From Flavipsychrobacter sp. (GTDB lineage: Bacteria > Bacteroidota > Bacteroidia > Chitinophagales > Chitinophagaceae), in assembly GCA_024508935.1 (NCBI GenBank), contig JANINW010000030.1:115154-179153 (forward strand): a stretch of DNA of 64,000 bases, in the 5' to 3' direction. Numbering within the stretch: the stretch's first letter is position 1; each line of letters starts with the position of its first letter. The translations under genes were made by a program, and so were the position numbers. The notes under the pieces are model-generated. The model was not told the DNA's origin. It saw only the letters and a program-made list of their open reading frames with translations, and made no database searches. Shown here in pieces: positions 55,338 to 64,000 of this stretch.

Positions 55338-56244
55338 TACGCTGATAGCTTCCATATTGCTGGTTACCGGCGCCTTTGCCCAGGAAATAAATTGCAAGGT
55401 GCGGGTAATGCATGAAAAAATACAGAATGTAGATAAGGACGTGTTCAATAGCCTGGAACGCGGCTTGTCTGAATTTATCAATACCCGCAAGTGGACCACC
55501 GACCAGTTCAATACCAATGAGAAGATAGATTGCAACATCATGATAAATCTTACCAAGGCTTTGGATGTAAATGATGGCACCTATGAGGCTACACTGAATA
55601 TACAAGCATCACGTCCTGTATTTAATTCCGGCTATACCAGCCCAACAGTAAATTTTGTAGACCGCGAGGTACGGTTCCGCTTCAACCAGTTTACTCCCAT
55701 GCAGTTTGACGATAACCGGGTGAGTGGCAATGACCCTTTAAGTGCTAACCTTACGGCCACAGTAGCCTACTATATATACCTGGTGCTTGGGCTTGACTAT
55801 GACAGCTTTTCACCGGATGGCGGAAATGATTTTTATAAAAAAGCGCAGAATATTGTGAACAATGCCCCCGAGCAAGGTAAAATAATTACCGGTTGGAAGG
55901 CTGTTGATGGTAATAAAAACCGCTACTGGATAGTAGACCAGCTACTCAGCCCGCGCTTCAAAGAGTTCAGGGTGATGTGGTATAACATCCATCGCAATGC
56001 ACTCGATAATATGTCGACTAAGCCTGAGGAATCCCGCAAGATTATCTTGGAAACATTACCCAAACTGGCGCAGTTGAACCGTGAGAATCCCGGCTCTATC
56101 CTCTTGCAATTCTTTTTCAATGCCAAGAGCGACGAATTTGCCAGCGTGGTAGCGCAGTTACCCAAAGAGCAACGGGCATCTTATGTATCTTTATTGCAGC
56201 AGGTAGATGTAGCGAATGCCGCCAAATACAACAATCTTAAATAG
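55318..56244 (+). CDS. porD: Type IX secretion system protein PorD (DUF4835)
   Basis: A 308-residue protein with a signal peptide ending TGAFAQ. The mature part begins EINCKVRVMHEKIQNVDKDV and contains QINxSRPVFNSGYTS-like and YYIYLVLGLDYDSFS phrases typical of DUF4835, now named PorD. PorD is a component of T9SS biogenesis and is often next to coaBC in Bacteroidota, as here. It overlaps coaBC by 20 bp and precedes the DUF4296 lipoprotein by 4 bp. Confidence 0.9.
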   Translation: MLKKLFSTLIASILLVTGAFAQEINCKVRVMHEKIQNVDKDVFNSLERGLSEFINTRKWTTDQFNTNEKIDCNIMINLTKALDVNDGTYEATLNIQASRPVFNSGYTSPTVNFVDREVRFRFNQFTPMQFDDNRVSGNDPLSANLTATVAYYIYLVLGLDYDSFSPDGGNDFYKKAQNIVNNAPEQGKIITGWKAVDGNKNRYWIVDQLLSPRFKEFRVMWYNIHRNALDNMSTKPEESRKIILETLPKLAQLNRENPGSILLQFFFNAKSDEFASVVAQLPKEQRASYVSLLQQVDVANAAKYNNLK

Positions 56245-56248
56245 CAGC

Positions 56249-56599
56249 ATGAAGCCTTACATATTATTCTTAACGCTGCTGCTAAGCTTAGCTGCGTGCA
56301 AGCAAAATGACCAGCCGCCTATAGCTCCGCAGAAAATGGAGGAGATACTAACAGACCTACATTATGCGGAAGTATATAGTATGATGCTCGACGACACACT
56401 GCACCAGGCACGCAGCCGCAATATGGATTCACTGGCTGTATATTACAAAGATGTACTGGCGCACCATAAAGTATCAGAAGACGCATTCATGCAAAGCATG
56501 GACTGGTATAAAAACCATGCTGAAGATATTGACAGCGTATATAGCCATGTGCTGTTACGTGTATCATCAGCAGAAAATGCCCCGCCTATACCCAGGTAA
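56249..56599 (+). CDS. DUF4296 lipoprotein
   Basis: The ATG at 56249 (MKPYILFLTLLLSLAACKQN) gives 116 residues with a lipobox SLAAC. The mature protein is helical: MEEILTDLHYAEVYSMML, then YYKDVLAHHKVSEDAFMQSM, which is the DUF4296 pattern. It lies 4 bp after porD and belongs to the coaBC-porD operon. Family function is unknown. Confidence 0.85.
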   Translation: MKPYILFLTLLLSLAACKQNDQPPIAPQKMEEILTDLHYAEVYSMMLDDTLHQARSRNMDSLAVYYKDVLAHHKVSEDAFMQSMDWYKNHAEDIDSVYSHVLLRVSSAENAPPIPR

Positions 56600-56600
56600 T

Positions 56601-57791
56601 TTATTTGAGATCGGCTAATGCAGTACGGATACGTTTCATTGCCTCTTTCAGATTATCCATAGAAGTGGCAAAAGATAAACGCACACAATTACTGTTGCCA
56701 AATGCCCCGCCGCTTACAGTACTTACATTTGCCTTGTGCAGCAAGTACATGGCAAAATCCTCATCATTTTGGATAGTGGTGGTGCCATCTGATTTTCCAA
56801 AGAAGGACTGGATATTAGGGAATGCATAGAACGCACCGTCGGGCATATTGATCTTTATGCCAGGCATAGACTGCAATTCACTTATTACATAATCACGGCG
56901 TTCGCGAAATGCAGTTACCATTTCATAAGTAGGCGTGAGGTCACTCAACAAAGCAGTAATAGAAGCTCTTTGCGCAATTGAATTAACCCCTGAAGTAAAT
57001 TGTCCTTGTAATTTTTCACAAGCCTGTACAACGGCTTTGGGGCCGGCCATATAACCTAGCCTCCAACCTGTCATAGCAAAACCTTTAGACATGCCGTTGA
57101 TGACCATCACCCTATCCTTGAGCTCAGGGAACTGGGCTATGCTTTCATGCTTGCTATTGTAATTTATGTATTCATATATCTCGTCGCTGACAATAGCTAC
57201 CTGCGGATGACGTTTGAACACTTCTGCAAGTGCCGTTAGCTCCGCTTTGGAATAAACGCTGCCGGTAGGATTGCACGGCGAAGAGAAAATAAACAGTTTT
57301 GTTTTAGGCGTTATTGCAGCTTCAAGCATTTCAGGCGTCAGCTTGAAATCTGTATCGATGGAGCAGTTGATATAGTTCACTGTACCTTCTGCCAGTTGCA
57401 CCAATGCACTGTACGTAACCCAGTAAGGGGTCGGTATCAGCACTTCATCTCCCGGGTCTACCAGGCTAAGTATCGTATTGGCTAAAGACTGTTTCGCCCC
57501 TGTTGAAACAATGATCTCATCAGGTGTATATTCAAGCCCGTTATCCCTTTTTAGTTTTGTACAAATAGCTTCCCTTAGTTCAAGGTAACCAACCACAGGA
57601 GTATATTTAGTATAGCCTTCATCCATGGCACGTACAGCCGCATCGCATATATGCTGTGGTGTACGGAAATCAGGTTCTCCCAGGCTTAGGTCTATAATAT
57701 TAATTCCCTGCGCTTTCAGTTCCCGGCTAAGTTTGGCCATTTTTATTGTCTGAGGCTCAGCTACACGGTTCAGTCTTTGGGCTAATTGCAT
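56601..57791 (-). CDS. Pyridoxal-phosphate aminotransferase (class I)
   Basis: A 396-residue fold-type I aminotransferase. The phosphate-binding and substrate motifs are NPTGSVYS, the Schiff-base Lys236 lies in INGMSKGFAMTGWRLGY, and LSLGEPDFRTP is at the start. This matches aspartate aminotransferase subgroup Ib, which transfers the amino group of Asp to 2-oxoglutarate, but specificity cannot be fixed from sequence alone. Confidence 0.95.
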   Translation of the reverse strand: MQLAQRLNRVAEPQTIKMAKLSRELKAQGINIIDLSLGEPDFRTPQHICDAAVRAMDEGYTKYTPVVGYLELREAICTKLKRDNGLEYTPDEIIVSTGAKQSLANTILSLVDPGDEVLIPTPYWVTYSALVQLAEGTVNYINCSIDTDFKLTPEMLEAAITPKTKLFIFSSPCNPTGSVYSKAELTALAEVFKRHPQVAIVSDEIYEYINYNSKHESIAQFPELKDRVMVINGMSKGFAMTGWRLGYMAGPKAVVQACEKLQGQFTSGVNSIAQRASITALLSDLTPTYEMVTAFRERRDYVISELQSMPGIKINMPDGAFYAFPNIQSFFGKSDGTTTIQNDEDFAMYLLHKANVSTVSGGAFGNSNCVRLSFATSMDNLKEAMKRIRTALADLK

Positions 57792-57862
57792 GGGCTCTTG
57801 CTGTTGTAAAACGCAAATCTAAATAAGATGCAGTATAAAAACGTTATAAGGTCCGGTTAAAC

Positions 57863-58375
57863 CTACATATGCGAGAATGCATCTGTAAAGAACTGGAGAT
57901 ATAAGGCTGCCAATATGATAATACCTATAATAACAGACAACAATACGATAGTCTTTTTATATGCATTATTGATCGTTCTTACCTTGTGTAGCTCACTTAC
58001 ATTGTTCAGTATATTCTCCATACGGGAAAAAGCAGTTTCGCCTTTTACCACGTAATCGTAAGCACCGTATTTCATGCTATCGGTAGCTACTTCTATTTTA
58101 TCCTGGCCCGATAACATGATCACCTGCGAATCAGGATGACGCTCTTTCAGCATTTTTAGTATTTCTACACCATTTTTGGCATCTGCTTTATGGGCGCTGA
58201 GATGATAATCCAGCACAACTATTTCCGGGTTAAGATGCATGTTTTTCATTGCCTCTTCACCATTATCAAATGTTTTTATGTTGTATACAAAACGTTCAGA
58301 CAAATAGTCCTTCAACATTTCGTTCTGTATCGGTTCATCATCAACCAGGAATATGTAGCGTGCATCAGTTGCCAT
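57863..58375 (-). CDS. Receiver domain with C-terminal membrane anchor
   Basis: The ATG at 58375 (MATDARYIFLVDDEPIQNEM) gives 170 residues. A receiver domain occupies 1-120, with acidic residues DDE at 12-14, phospho-acceptor Asp56 (VVLDYHLS) and Lys111 (YVVKGE). After a linker helix, residues 142-163 form one membrane helix (TIVLLSVIIGIIILAALYLQ), and the protein ends 7 residues later. There is no DNA-binding or enzymatic output. It may localise a phosphorelay or sequester a kinase at the membrane. Confidence 0.85.
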   Translation of the reverse strand: MATDARYIFLVDDEPIQNEMLKDYLSERFVYNIKTFDNGEEAMKNMHLNPEIVVLDYHLSAHKADAKNGVEILKMLKERHPDSQVIMLSGQDKIEVATDSMKYGAYDYVVKGETAFSRMENILNNVSELHKVRTINNAYKKTIVLLSVIIGIIILAALYLQFFTDAFSHM

Positions 58376-58483
58376 AATGGAATGGTTCAATTTCGTAGAA
58401 AAATAGAAAAAAAAATCTAATCCTCAAAGAACATAGATCATTTAGGCAGATATAAGCCTAAAACTTGCTTAATAATAACAAAA

Positions 58484-58507
58484 CAGCCCGGTAAAAGTAC
58501 CGGGCTG
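58484..58507 (-). terminator. Terminator of the giant repeat gene
   Basis: CAGCCCGGTA/TACCGGGCTG pairs around a 4-nt loop, followed by TTTTG on the minus strand. Confidence 0.8.
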
Positions 58508-58536
58508 CTGATGTCTATTGATCTTTGTTTTGACAA

Positions 58537-61500
58537 TTATCGTTGAAGGCTGAACCTGAGGTTTTGACTTACTCCATCGGCAGTAAGGCGTATCATATAC
58601 ATACCGTCGGCAAAGCTTTGTACGTCCATTTTCAGGTTTATTTCGCCATTAGCTATCGTAGTAGCAGTGCTATATACCTGTTGTCCCAGGCTATTGAGCA
58701 CTTCTACCTTCACACCCCTGTTCTTTACATTGGCGTCAATGGTACCGTGTACTGTGAACAAGCCATTGTTCGGATTAGGATAGAGTTCCAGTGCATTGAA
58801 GACACCTTTAGTATTTGCAACAGACAATCCAAGTCCCATTTTCAGTTTATTACTTGCAGGGAATTGCGTTGTAACACACTTGGTTGAGGTATTTACTTCC
58901 AGCCATATCTCGTCACCGTCTTTTATATCGCTGGTCTGGTAAGACGAATTTGTTTCACCCGGCAGCATAATGCCGTTCTTGACCCACTGTAATTTTGGAT
59001 TGCTACCGCAATGCTGCATGACAGCAGAGAATGTTACCAGTTCTCCTTTAGCAACCACGGTACCTTTATCAGAAGACGCTGTAACCACAGGAGCGTACAC
59101 AGAATCAACCTGCATATTGATACCCTTACTTACAACAGGGAATACACAAGTATTGCTGCTGGTCAGCTGGCACTGGACGAAGTCACCGTTTACAAGGGAC
59201 TTAGTGTTATATGTCCCTTTGGTTTCACCGGTCAATAACACACCATTTTTCAGCCACTGGAACTGTGGTGTAGTACCGCCATTCGTAAAGTAAGAATAGA
59301 ATGTCACAGAATCACCGGTACAGCCTACAGAATCAGGCGATGCCAGGAGGGCTATTGTTGCCTGGGTAGTCAGCGTGATAGTCATAGATATGCTATTGCT
59401 GGTAGCGGTTGACGGGATAGCACATTGTGCATTGCTGGTTAAAACACAGCTGATGACATCACCTGTTACCAATCCATTATCAGCGTACACATTATTATTT
59501 ACACCTACGTTGATACCATTCTTCTTCCATTGGTAGGCCGGCGCAGTACCACCATTTATCGCAGTGGCTGTAAATGTCGAAGCAACACCTGAACAACCCT
59601 GGTTGCCGGTTGAGCTGGATATAGATACCGAAGGCACTACAAATGGATTAACTGTCATAGTAATGCTATTGCTGGTAGCAGTAGCGCTGGTAGGACAAGG
59701 AACGCTGGTTGTAAGCACACAAGTGATCACGTCTCCATTTGCCAGTGATGACACAGTATATGTGGTACCGTTAGTACCTACATTCACACCATTCTTCTTC
59801 CACTGGTAAGCTGGTGCTGTACCACCATTCGTTGGCGTAGCAGTGAAGGTTACCGATGTGCTGGCACAAATAACTGTAGCGCTGGCCGATATGCTTACAG
59901 CAGGTGTCAGTATAGGATTAACGGTCATCGTTACACTATTGCTGGTGGCATTTGCAGGTGTTGCACAGGTGGCATTGCTGGTCAGCACGCAGGTTACCAC
60001 ATCTGCATTGTTCAGCGTAGTACTGGTATAAGTATTAGCATTAGTACCTACGTTCGTACCATTTACTTTCCACTGGTAAGATGGTGTTGTGCCACCATTT
60101 GTCGGCGTAGCCGTAAAGGTTACAGATGTGCCTGCACATATAGTTGTACCCGGGTTAGTACTAATACTTACCGATGGTGTCAGCAGCGGGTTCACGGTTA
60201 TCGTTACACTATTGCTGGTGGCATTGATCGGAGAAGCACAGTTGGCGACACTTGTTAAAACGCATGTTACCACAGCACCATTAGCCAGCGTAGATGATGA
60301 ATACGTTGCCGCATTCGTACCTACGTTCGTACCGTTCACTTTCCATTGATAGGCCGGAGACAAGCCACCATTAGTTGCAGTTGCCGTAAAGTTGACAGTA
60401 GAACCGGCACATATATTCGTACTGCTTGCCGAAATACTAACAGAAGGAACCACTATAGGATTCACTATCATTGTTATGCTGTTGCTGGTGCCGGTTGGCA
60501 CAGCAAGACAGGTAGCATTGCTGGTAATAACGCAGGTTATCGCGTCGCCGTTTGCCAGCGTAGAAGAGGTATATGTCGTACTGTTAGTACCTACGTTCAC
60601 GCCATTTAATTTCCACTGATACGATGGCGTAGTACCGCCATTTGTAGGAGTGGCAGTAAAGGTTACTGATGAACCTGCACATATTGTAGTAGCAGTAGCG
60701 CCTATGCTAACAGCCGGTGTAAGGTTCGGATTAACTGTCATTGTAACTGTATTACTTGTTACCGATGCAGGAGTAGCACAGGTAGCATTGCTGGTCAGCA
60801 CACAGGTTACAGCGTCTGCATTATTGAGTGTAGTACTTGTATAAGTATTACTGTTTGTACCCACATTCGATCCGTTCACTTTCCATTGGTAAGCAGGTGT
60901 TGCGCCACCGTTGGTTGGTGTTGCGGTAAATGTTACTGACGAACCCGCACAGATCGTTGTAGCACTTGCGGCTATACTTACCACCGGCACCTGCAAAGCA
61001 TTTACCGTCATGGCAATACTATTGCTGGTAGCGCCGGTTGGCGTAGCACATGTGGCATTGCTGGTCAGCACACAGCTTACAACATCTGTATTGGCCAGTG
61101 CGGCGGTAGTATATGTACTGCTGTTCGTACCCACATTCGATCCATTCACTTTCCATTGGTAAGCAGGTGTTGTACCTCCGTTAACAGGTGTTGCAGTAAA
61201 AACTACAGATGAGCCAGCACATATTGTTGTAGCGCTTGCAGCTATACTTACTGTCGGTGTCAGCAACGGGTTCACCGTCATTGCCAGGGAATTACTTGTA
61301 GCATTTACCGGTGAAGCACAGGTCGCGTTGCTGGTAACCTCACAAGTCACGATATCTCCGCTTACTAAGGCCCCATTGCTATAAGTAGGACTATTTGTAC
61401 CCACATTTGTGCCGTTCACTTTCCACTGGTAGGCAGGCGTAGTGCCGGCATTGGTAGCCAGGGCAGTAAAGGTCACATTAGTAAGCGCACAAACCGTAGT

Positions 61501-64000
61501 ACCCGGGCTTGCAGATATTGACACTGAAGGTGCAATAAGCGGATTGACTGTCATGGTAATACCACCGCTGGTAGCCGTTGGCGTAGCCAGGCAGGTTGCA
61601 TTACTGGTCAGTACACAGCTTACTACATCTGTATTTGCTAATGTCGTACTCGTGTATGTATTACTATTTGTACCCACATTTGTACCATTTACTTTCCATT
61701 GATAGCTCGGGGAACTACCACCGTTTGCAGGTGTGGCTGTAAAGGTTACAGAAGTACCGGCACATATTGTTGTTGCAGTAGAACCTATGCTAACAGAAGG
61801 CGTCAGGTTCGGGTTTACAGTCATAGTAATTGTATTGCTGGTACCTGTTGGAACTGCCAGGCAGGTTGCATTGCTGGTCAGCACGCAGGTCACTACGTCT
61901 GTATTCACAAGTGAAGATGAAGTATAGGTTGTGCTGTTCGTACCAACATTCACACCATTTAATTTCCATTGGTAAGCCGGGGTGGTTCCTCCGTTAGTTG
62001 GCGTGGCTGTGAAAGTAACCGATGTACCCGCACATATCGTGCTGCCAGGGTTAGCAGTAATACTTACCGCAGGCATTAGGTTCGGGTTTACCGTCATCGT
62101 AATACTATTGCTGGTATCGTTAGCTACCGACAGGCAGGCTTCATTGCTGATTATTACACAATTCACAACATCGGCATTTGCCATTGTAGTACTTGTATAT
62201 ACGGGATTATTAGCACCTACTATGCTGCCGTTTATTTTCCACTGGTAAGTAGGGGCAGTTCCTCCATTGACAGGTGTAGCTGTAAATGTTACTGAAGTAC
62301 CGGCACAAATTGTATTACCCGGATTTACCGCAATAGTAACCGAAGGTGTCAGTACCGGTTTCACAGTCATCCCTATTGTATTGCTGGTAGCAGTTGGCGT
62401 TGCCAGGCAGGTTGCATTGCTGGTTAGCACACAACTTACCACGTCACCATTAGACAAACCTGTTGATGAATATAAATTAGTACCTATACCTGCGTTCACA
62501 CCGTTTACCTTCCATTGATAAGCAGGTGTTGCGCCACCGTTTACAGGTGTTGCTGTAAATACAGCCAGCGTACCGGCGCATATTGTGTCACTTGGGAATA
62601 CTGAAATAGAAACAGCCGGTGTCAGGTTCGGATTCACAGTCATCGTAATGCTATTGCTGGTTGCTGTTGCTACAGCCAGGCAAGTAGCATTGCTGGTCAG
62701 CACACAGGTAACTACATCTGTATTTGCCAGCGCAGCGCTTGTATAAGTATTACTGCTAGTACCTACATTCGCACCATTCACTTTCCATTGGTATATTGGT
62801 GATGCTCCTCCGTTGGTCGGAGTAGCTGTAAAGGTTACTGATGTACCCGCACATATTGTGCTGCCGGGGTTTGCACTAATGCTAACTGCTGGCGTCAGGT
62901 TCGGGTTAACCGTCATGGTAATGCTGTTGCTGGTTGCAGTAGCTGTGGTTACACAGGTCTCATTGCTCGTCAGCACACAGGTTACTACATCAGTATTTGC
63001 AAGGGTGGTGGTTGTGTAAGTATTACTATTTGTACCCACATTCGTACCATTCACTTTCCATTGGTAAGCAGGAGTTGTACCACCATTCAGTGGTGTAGCT
63101 GTAAAGGTTGCTGACGAACCCGCACATATTGTGCTGCCTGGATTAGCAGTTATTGTTACTGCAGGTGTCAGGTTCGGGTTCACAGTCATTGTAATGCTGT
63201 TGCTGGTTGCAGTAGCTGTTGTTACACAGGTCTCATTGCTCGTCAGCACACAAGTCACTACATCTGTATTATTTAATATAGAACTTGTATAAGTATTGCT
63301 GTTTGTACCTACGTTCGCACCATTCACTTTCCATTGGTAAGCCGGTGTTGTTCCGCCATTCGTTGGCGTTGCTGTGAACGTAACCGATGTACCTGCACAT
63401 ATTGTGCTGCCGGGGTTTGCACTGATGCTAACGGCTGGCGTCAGGTTCGGGTTAACCGTCATGGTAATGCTATTGCTGGTAGCGGTAGCTACAGCCAGGC
63501 AAGTTGCATTGCTGGTTAGTACACAGGTAACCACATCTGTATTTACCAGTGCAGCACTTGTGTAAGTATTACTGTTAGTACCAACATTCGTACCATTCAC
63601 TTTCCATTGATACGCCGGTGATGCACCGCCATTGGTTGGTGTTGCTGTAAACGTAACCGATGTACCCGCACATATTGTACTACCGGGGTTAGCACTAATG
63701 CTAACTGCGGGTGTCAGGTTCGGGTTTACCGTCATGGTTATGCTGTTGCTCGTAGCTGTTGCTATGGTTACACAGGTCTCATTGCTCGTCAGCACACAAG
63801 TCACTACATCTGTATTATTTAATATAGAACTTGTATAAGTATTGCTGTTTGTACCTACGTTCGTACCATTCACTTTCCATTGGTAAGCTGGTGTTGTACC
63901 ACCGTTGGTTGGCGTTGCTGTAAAGGTTACCGATGTACCCGCACATATTGTGCTGCCGGGATTAGCACTGATGCTAACCGCAGGCGTCAGGTTCGGGTTA
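58537..64000 (-). CDS. Giant Ig-like repeat surface protein with T9SS type A sorting domain, N-terminus outside window
   Basis: The frame is open from the stop at 58537 to the right edge, at least 1,820 residues, so the start is not in the window; the ATG at 63873 lies inside a repeat. The visible part is about 19 tandem Ig-like domains of about 91 residues, with the pattern TICAGTSVTFTATP, GGTTPAYQWKVNG, VTCVLTSNATC and SITMTVNP; most have three Cys. The last 90 residues (LELYPNPNNGLFTVHG to LRFSLQR) are a type A sorting domain. Repeats near the sorting domain are diverged while those at the edge are nearly identical. Likely an adhesin or cell-surface filament exported by T9SS. Confidence 0.93.
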   Translation of the reverse strand, partial: NPNLTPAVSISANPGSTICAGTSVTFTATPTNGGTTPAYQWKVNGTNVGTNSNTYTSSILNNTDVVTCVLTSNETCVTIATATSNSITMTVNPNLTPAVSISANPGSTICAGTSVTFTATPTNGGASPAYQWKVNGTNVGTNSNTYTSAALVNTDVVTCVLTSNATCLAVATATSNSITMTVNPNLTPAVSISANPGSTICAGTSVTFTATPTNGGTTPAYQWKVNGANVGTNSNTYTSSILNNTDVVTCVLTSNETCVTTATATSNSITMTVNPNLTPAVTITANPGSTICAGSSATFTATPLNGGTTPAYQWKVNGTNVGTNSNTYTTTTLANTDVVTCVLTSNETCVTTATATSNSITMTVNPNLTPAVSISANPGSTICAGTSVTFTATPTNGGASPIYQWKVNGANVGTSSNTYTSAALANTDVVTCVLTSNATCLAVATATSNSITMTVNPNLTPAVSISVFPSDTICAGTLAVFTATPVNGGATPAYQWKVNGVNAGIGTNLYSSTGLSNGDVVSCVLTSNATCLATPTATSNTIGMTVKPVLTPSVTIAVNPGNTICAGTSVTFTATPVNGGTAPTYQWKINGSIVGANNPVYTSTTMANADVVNCVIISNEACLSVANDTSNSITMTVNPNLMPAVSITANPGSTICAGTSVTFTATPTNGGTTPAYQWKLNGVNVGTNSTTYTSSSLVNTDVVTCVLTSNATCLAVPTGTSNTITMTVNPNLTPSVSIGSTATTICAGTSVTFTATPANGGSSPSYQWKVNGTNVGTNSNTYTSTTLANTDVVSCVLTSNATCLATPTATSGGITMTVNPLIAPSVSISASPGTTVCALTNVTFTALATNAGTTPAYQWKVNGTNVGTNSPTYSNGALVSGDIVTCEVTSNATCASPVNATSNSLAMTVNPLLTPTVSIAASATTICAGSSVVFTATPVNGGTTPAYQWKVNGSNVGTNSSTYTTAALANTDVVSCVLTSNATCATPTGATSNSIAMTVNALQVPVVSIAASATTICAGSSVTFTATPTNGGATPAYQWKVNGSNVGTNSNTYTSTTLNNADAVTCVLTSNATCATPASVTSNTVTMTVNPNLTPAVSIGATATTICAGSSVTFTATPTNGGTTPSYQWKLNGVNVGTNSTTYTSSTLANGDAITCVITSNATCLAVPTGTSNSITMIVNPIVVPSVSISASSTNICAGSTVNFTATATNGGLSPAYQWKVNGTNVGTNAATYSSSTLANGAVVTCVLTSVANCASPINATSNSVTITVNPLLTPSVSISTNPGTTICAGTSVTFTATPTNGGTTPSYQWKVNGTNVGTNANTYTSTTLNNADVVTCVLTSNATCATPANATSNSVTMTVNPILTPAVSISASATVICASTSVTFTATPTNGGTAPAYQWKKNGVNVGTNGTTYTVSSLANGDVITCVLTTSVPCPTSATATSNSITMTVNPFVVPSVSISSSTGNQGCSGVASTFTATAINGGTAPAYQWKKNGINVGVNNNVYADNGLVTGDVISCVLTSNAQCAIPSTATSNSISMTITLTTQATIALLASPDSVGCTGDSVTFYSYFTNGGTTPQFQWLKNGVLLTGETKGTYNTKSLVNGDFVQCQLTSSNTCVFPVVSKGINMQVDSVYAPVVTASSDKGTVVAKGELVTFSAVMQHCGSNPKLQWVKNGIMLPGETNSSYQTSDIKDGDEIWLEVNTSTKCVTTQFPASNKLKMGLGLSVANTKGVFNALELYPNPNNGLFTVHGTIDANVKNRGVKVEVLNSLGQQVYSTATTIANGEINLKMDVQSFADGMYMIRLTADGVSQNLRFSLQR
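58840..64000 (-). repeat. Tandem 273-bp coding repeats
   Basis: About 19 units with a 273-bp period (91 codons) encode the Ig-like domains. Identity rises toward the right edge. A 546-bp higher-order period is visible: an 80-bp stretch beginning CGTCAGCACACAAGTCAC at 63241 recurs exactly at 63787. Confidence 0.85.

Noticed and set aside
59564..63838. Many plus-strand ORFs in the repeat region (for example a recurrent VTDVPAHIV phrase)
   Set aside because: They are antisense shadows of the Ig-like repeats and recur with the same 273-bp period; none has its own signal.
58840..64000. Tandem repeats read as a CRISPR array
   Set aside because: The period is 273 bp, the units are coding in one minus-strand frame and there are no short repeats with unique spacers.

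Overview
The window is chromosomal DNA from a Bacteroidota bacterium, most likely of the Chitinophagaceae or a close relative. The evidence is the Bacteroidota promoter -7 element TAnnTTTG ahead of many genes, several lipoproteins with short Bacteroidota-type lipoboxes, type IX secretion (T9SS) cargo with type A and type B sorting domains, the T9SS protein PorD next to coaBC, a DPP11-like S46 peptidase and a SecA of about 1,100 residues. I saw no rRNA or tRNA gene, phage, insertion sequence or CRISPR array. About 59 protein genes are supported. This looks like ordinary core genome with short accessory stretches.

Layout. 0-5.8 kb: DUF1003 membrane protein, Hsp20 chaperone, 2H phosphoesterase, GNAT-type protein, DUF6580 membrane protein and a lipoprotein with a His-rich tail. 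5.9-13 kb: secA, a secreted triple-repeat protein, rlmI and recN. 13-22.6 kb: secreted DPP11-like peptidase, a T9SS type B protein, a sensor kinase whose 3' end lies in a 115-bp tandem duplication, and an ABC transporter/LolA-like operon. 22.7-33.6 kb: thrS, infC, a 415-bp gap holding two copies of a small terminator-linked RNA element, a secreted repeat protein, a C40 peptidase, rny and uvrA. 33.6-39.4 kb: a perfect 24-bp palindrome, a frameshifted gene, a delta'-like clamp-loader subunit, an SPFH protein with a ribbon-helix-helix gene, and small secreted proteins. 39.4-48.3 kb: GNAT, acyl-CoA dehydrogenase, T9SS metalloprotease, an RprX/RprY-like two-component pair, DEAD-box helicase and RlpA. 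48.3-58.4 kb: two paralogous outer-membrane proteins flanking SET, pterin dehydratase and M14 genes; a sigma/anti-sigma pair; coaBC-porD-DUF4296; an aminotransferase; and a membrane-anchored receiver. 58.5-64 kb: a giant Ig-like repeat adhesin running off the right edge.

How the genes work together. The envelope and secretion theme is strong. SecA exports precursors; PorD belongs to the T9SS machinery; the metalloprotease, the type B protein and the giant repeat protein are predicted T9SS cargo. Peptidases (S46, M43, M14, C40) suggest a peptide-using, surface-proteolytic lifestyle. Housekeeping genes for repair (recN, uvrA), translation (thrS, infC, rlmI), RNA turnover (rny, DEAD-box helicase) and coenzyme A synthesis are interleaved.

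The items most worth a second look are the twin RNA elements with compensatory hairpin changes (25.5-25.7 kb), the frameshifted gene with a U UUU UUA motif abutting its stop (34.2 kb), the receiver domain with a C-terminal membrane anchor (58 kb), the anti-sigma fusion to a Cys-rich domain (53 kb), the tandem duplication at 17.9-18.1 kb and the higher-order repeats of the giant adhesin. No clearly new multi-gene system is evident.
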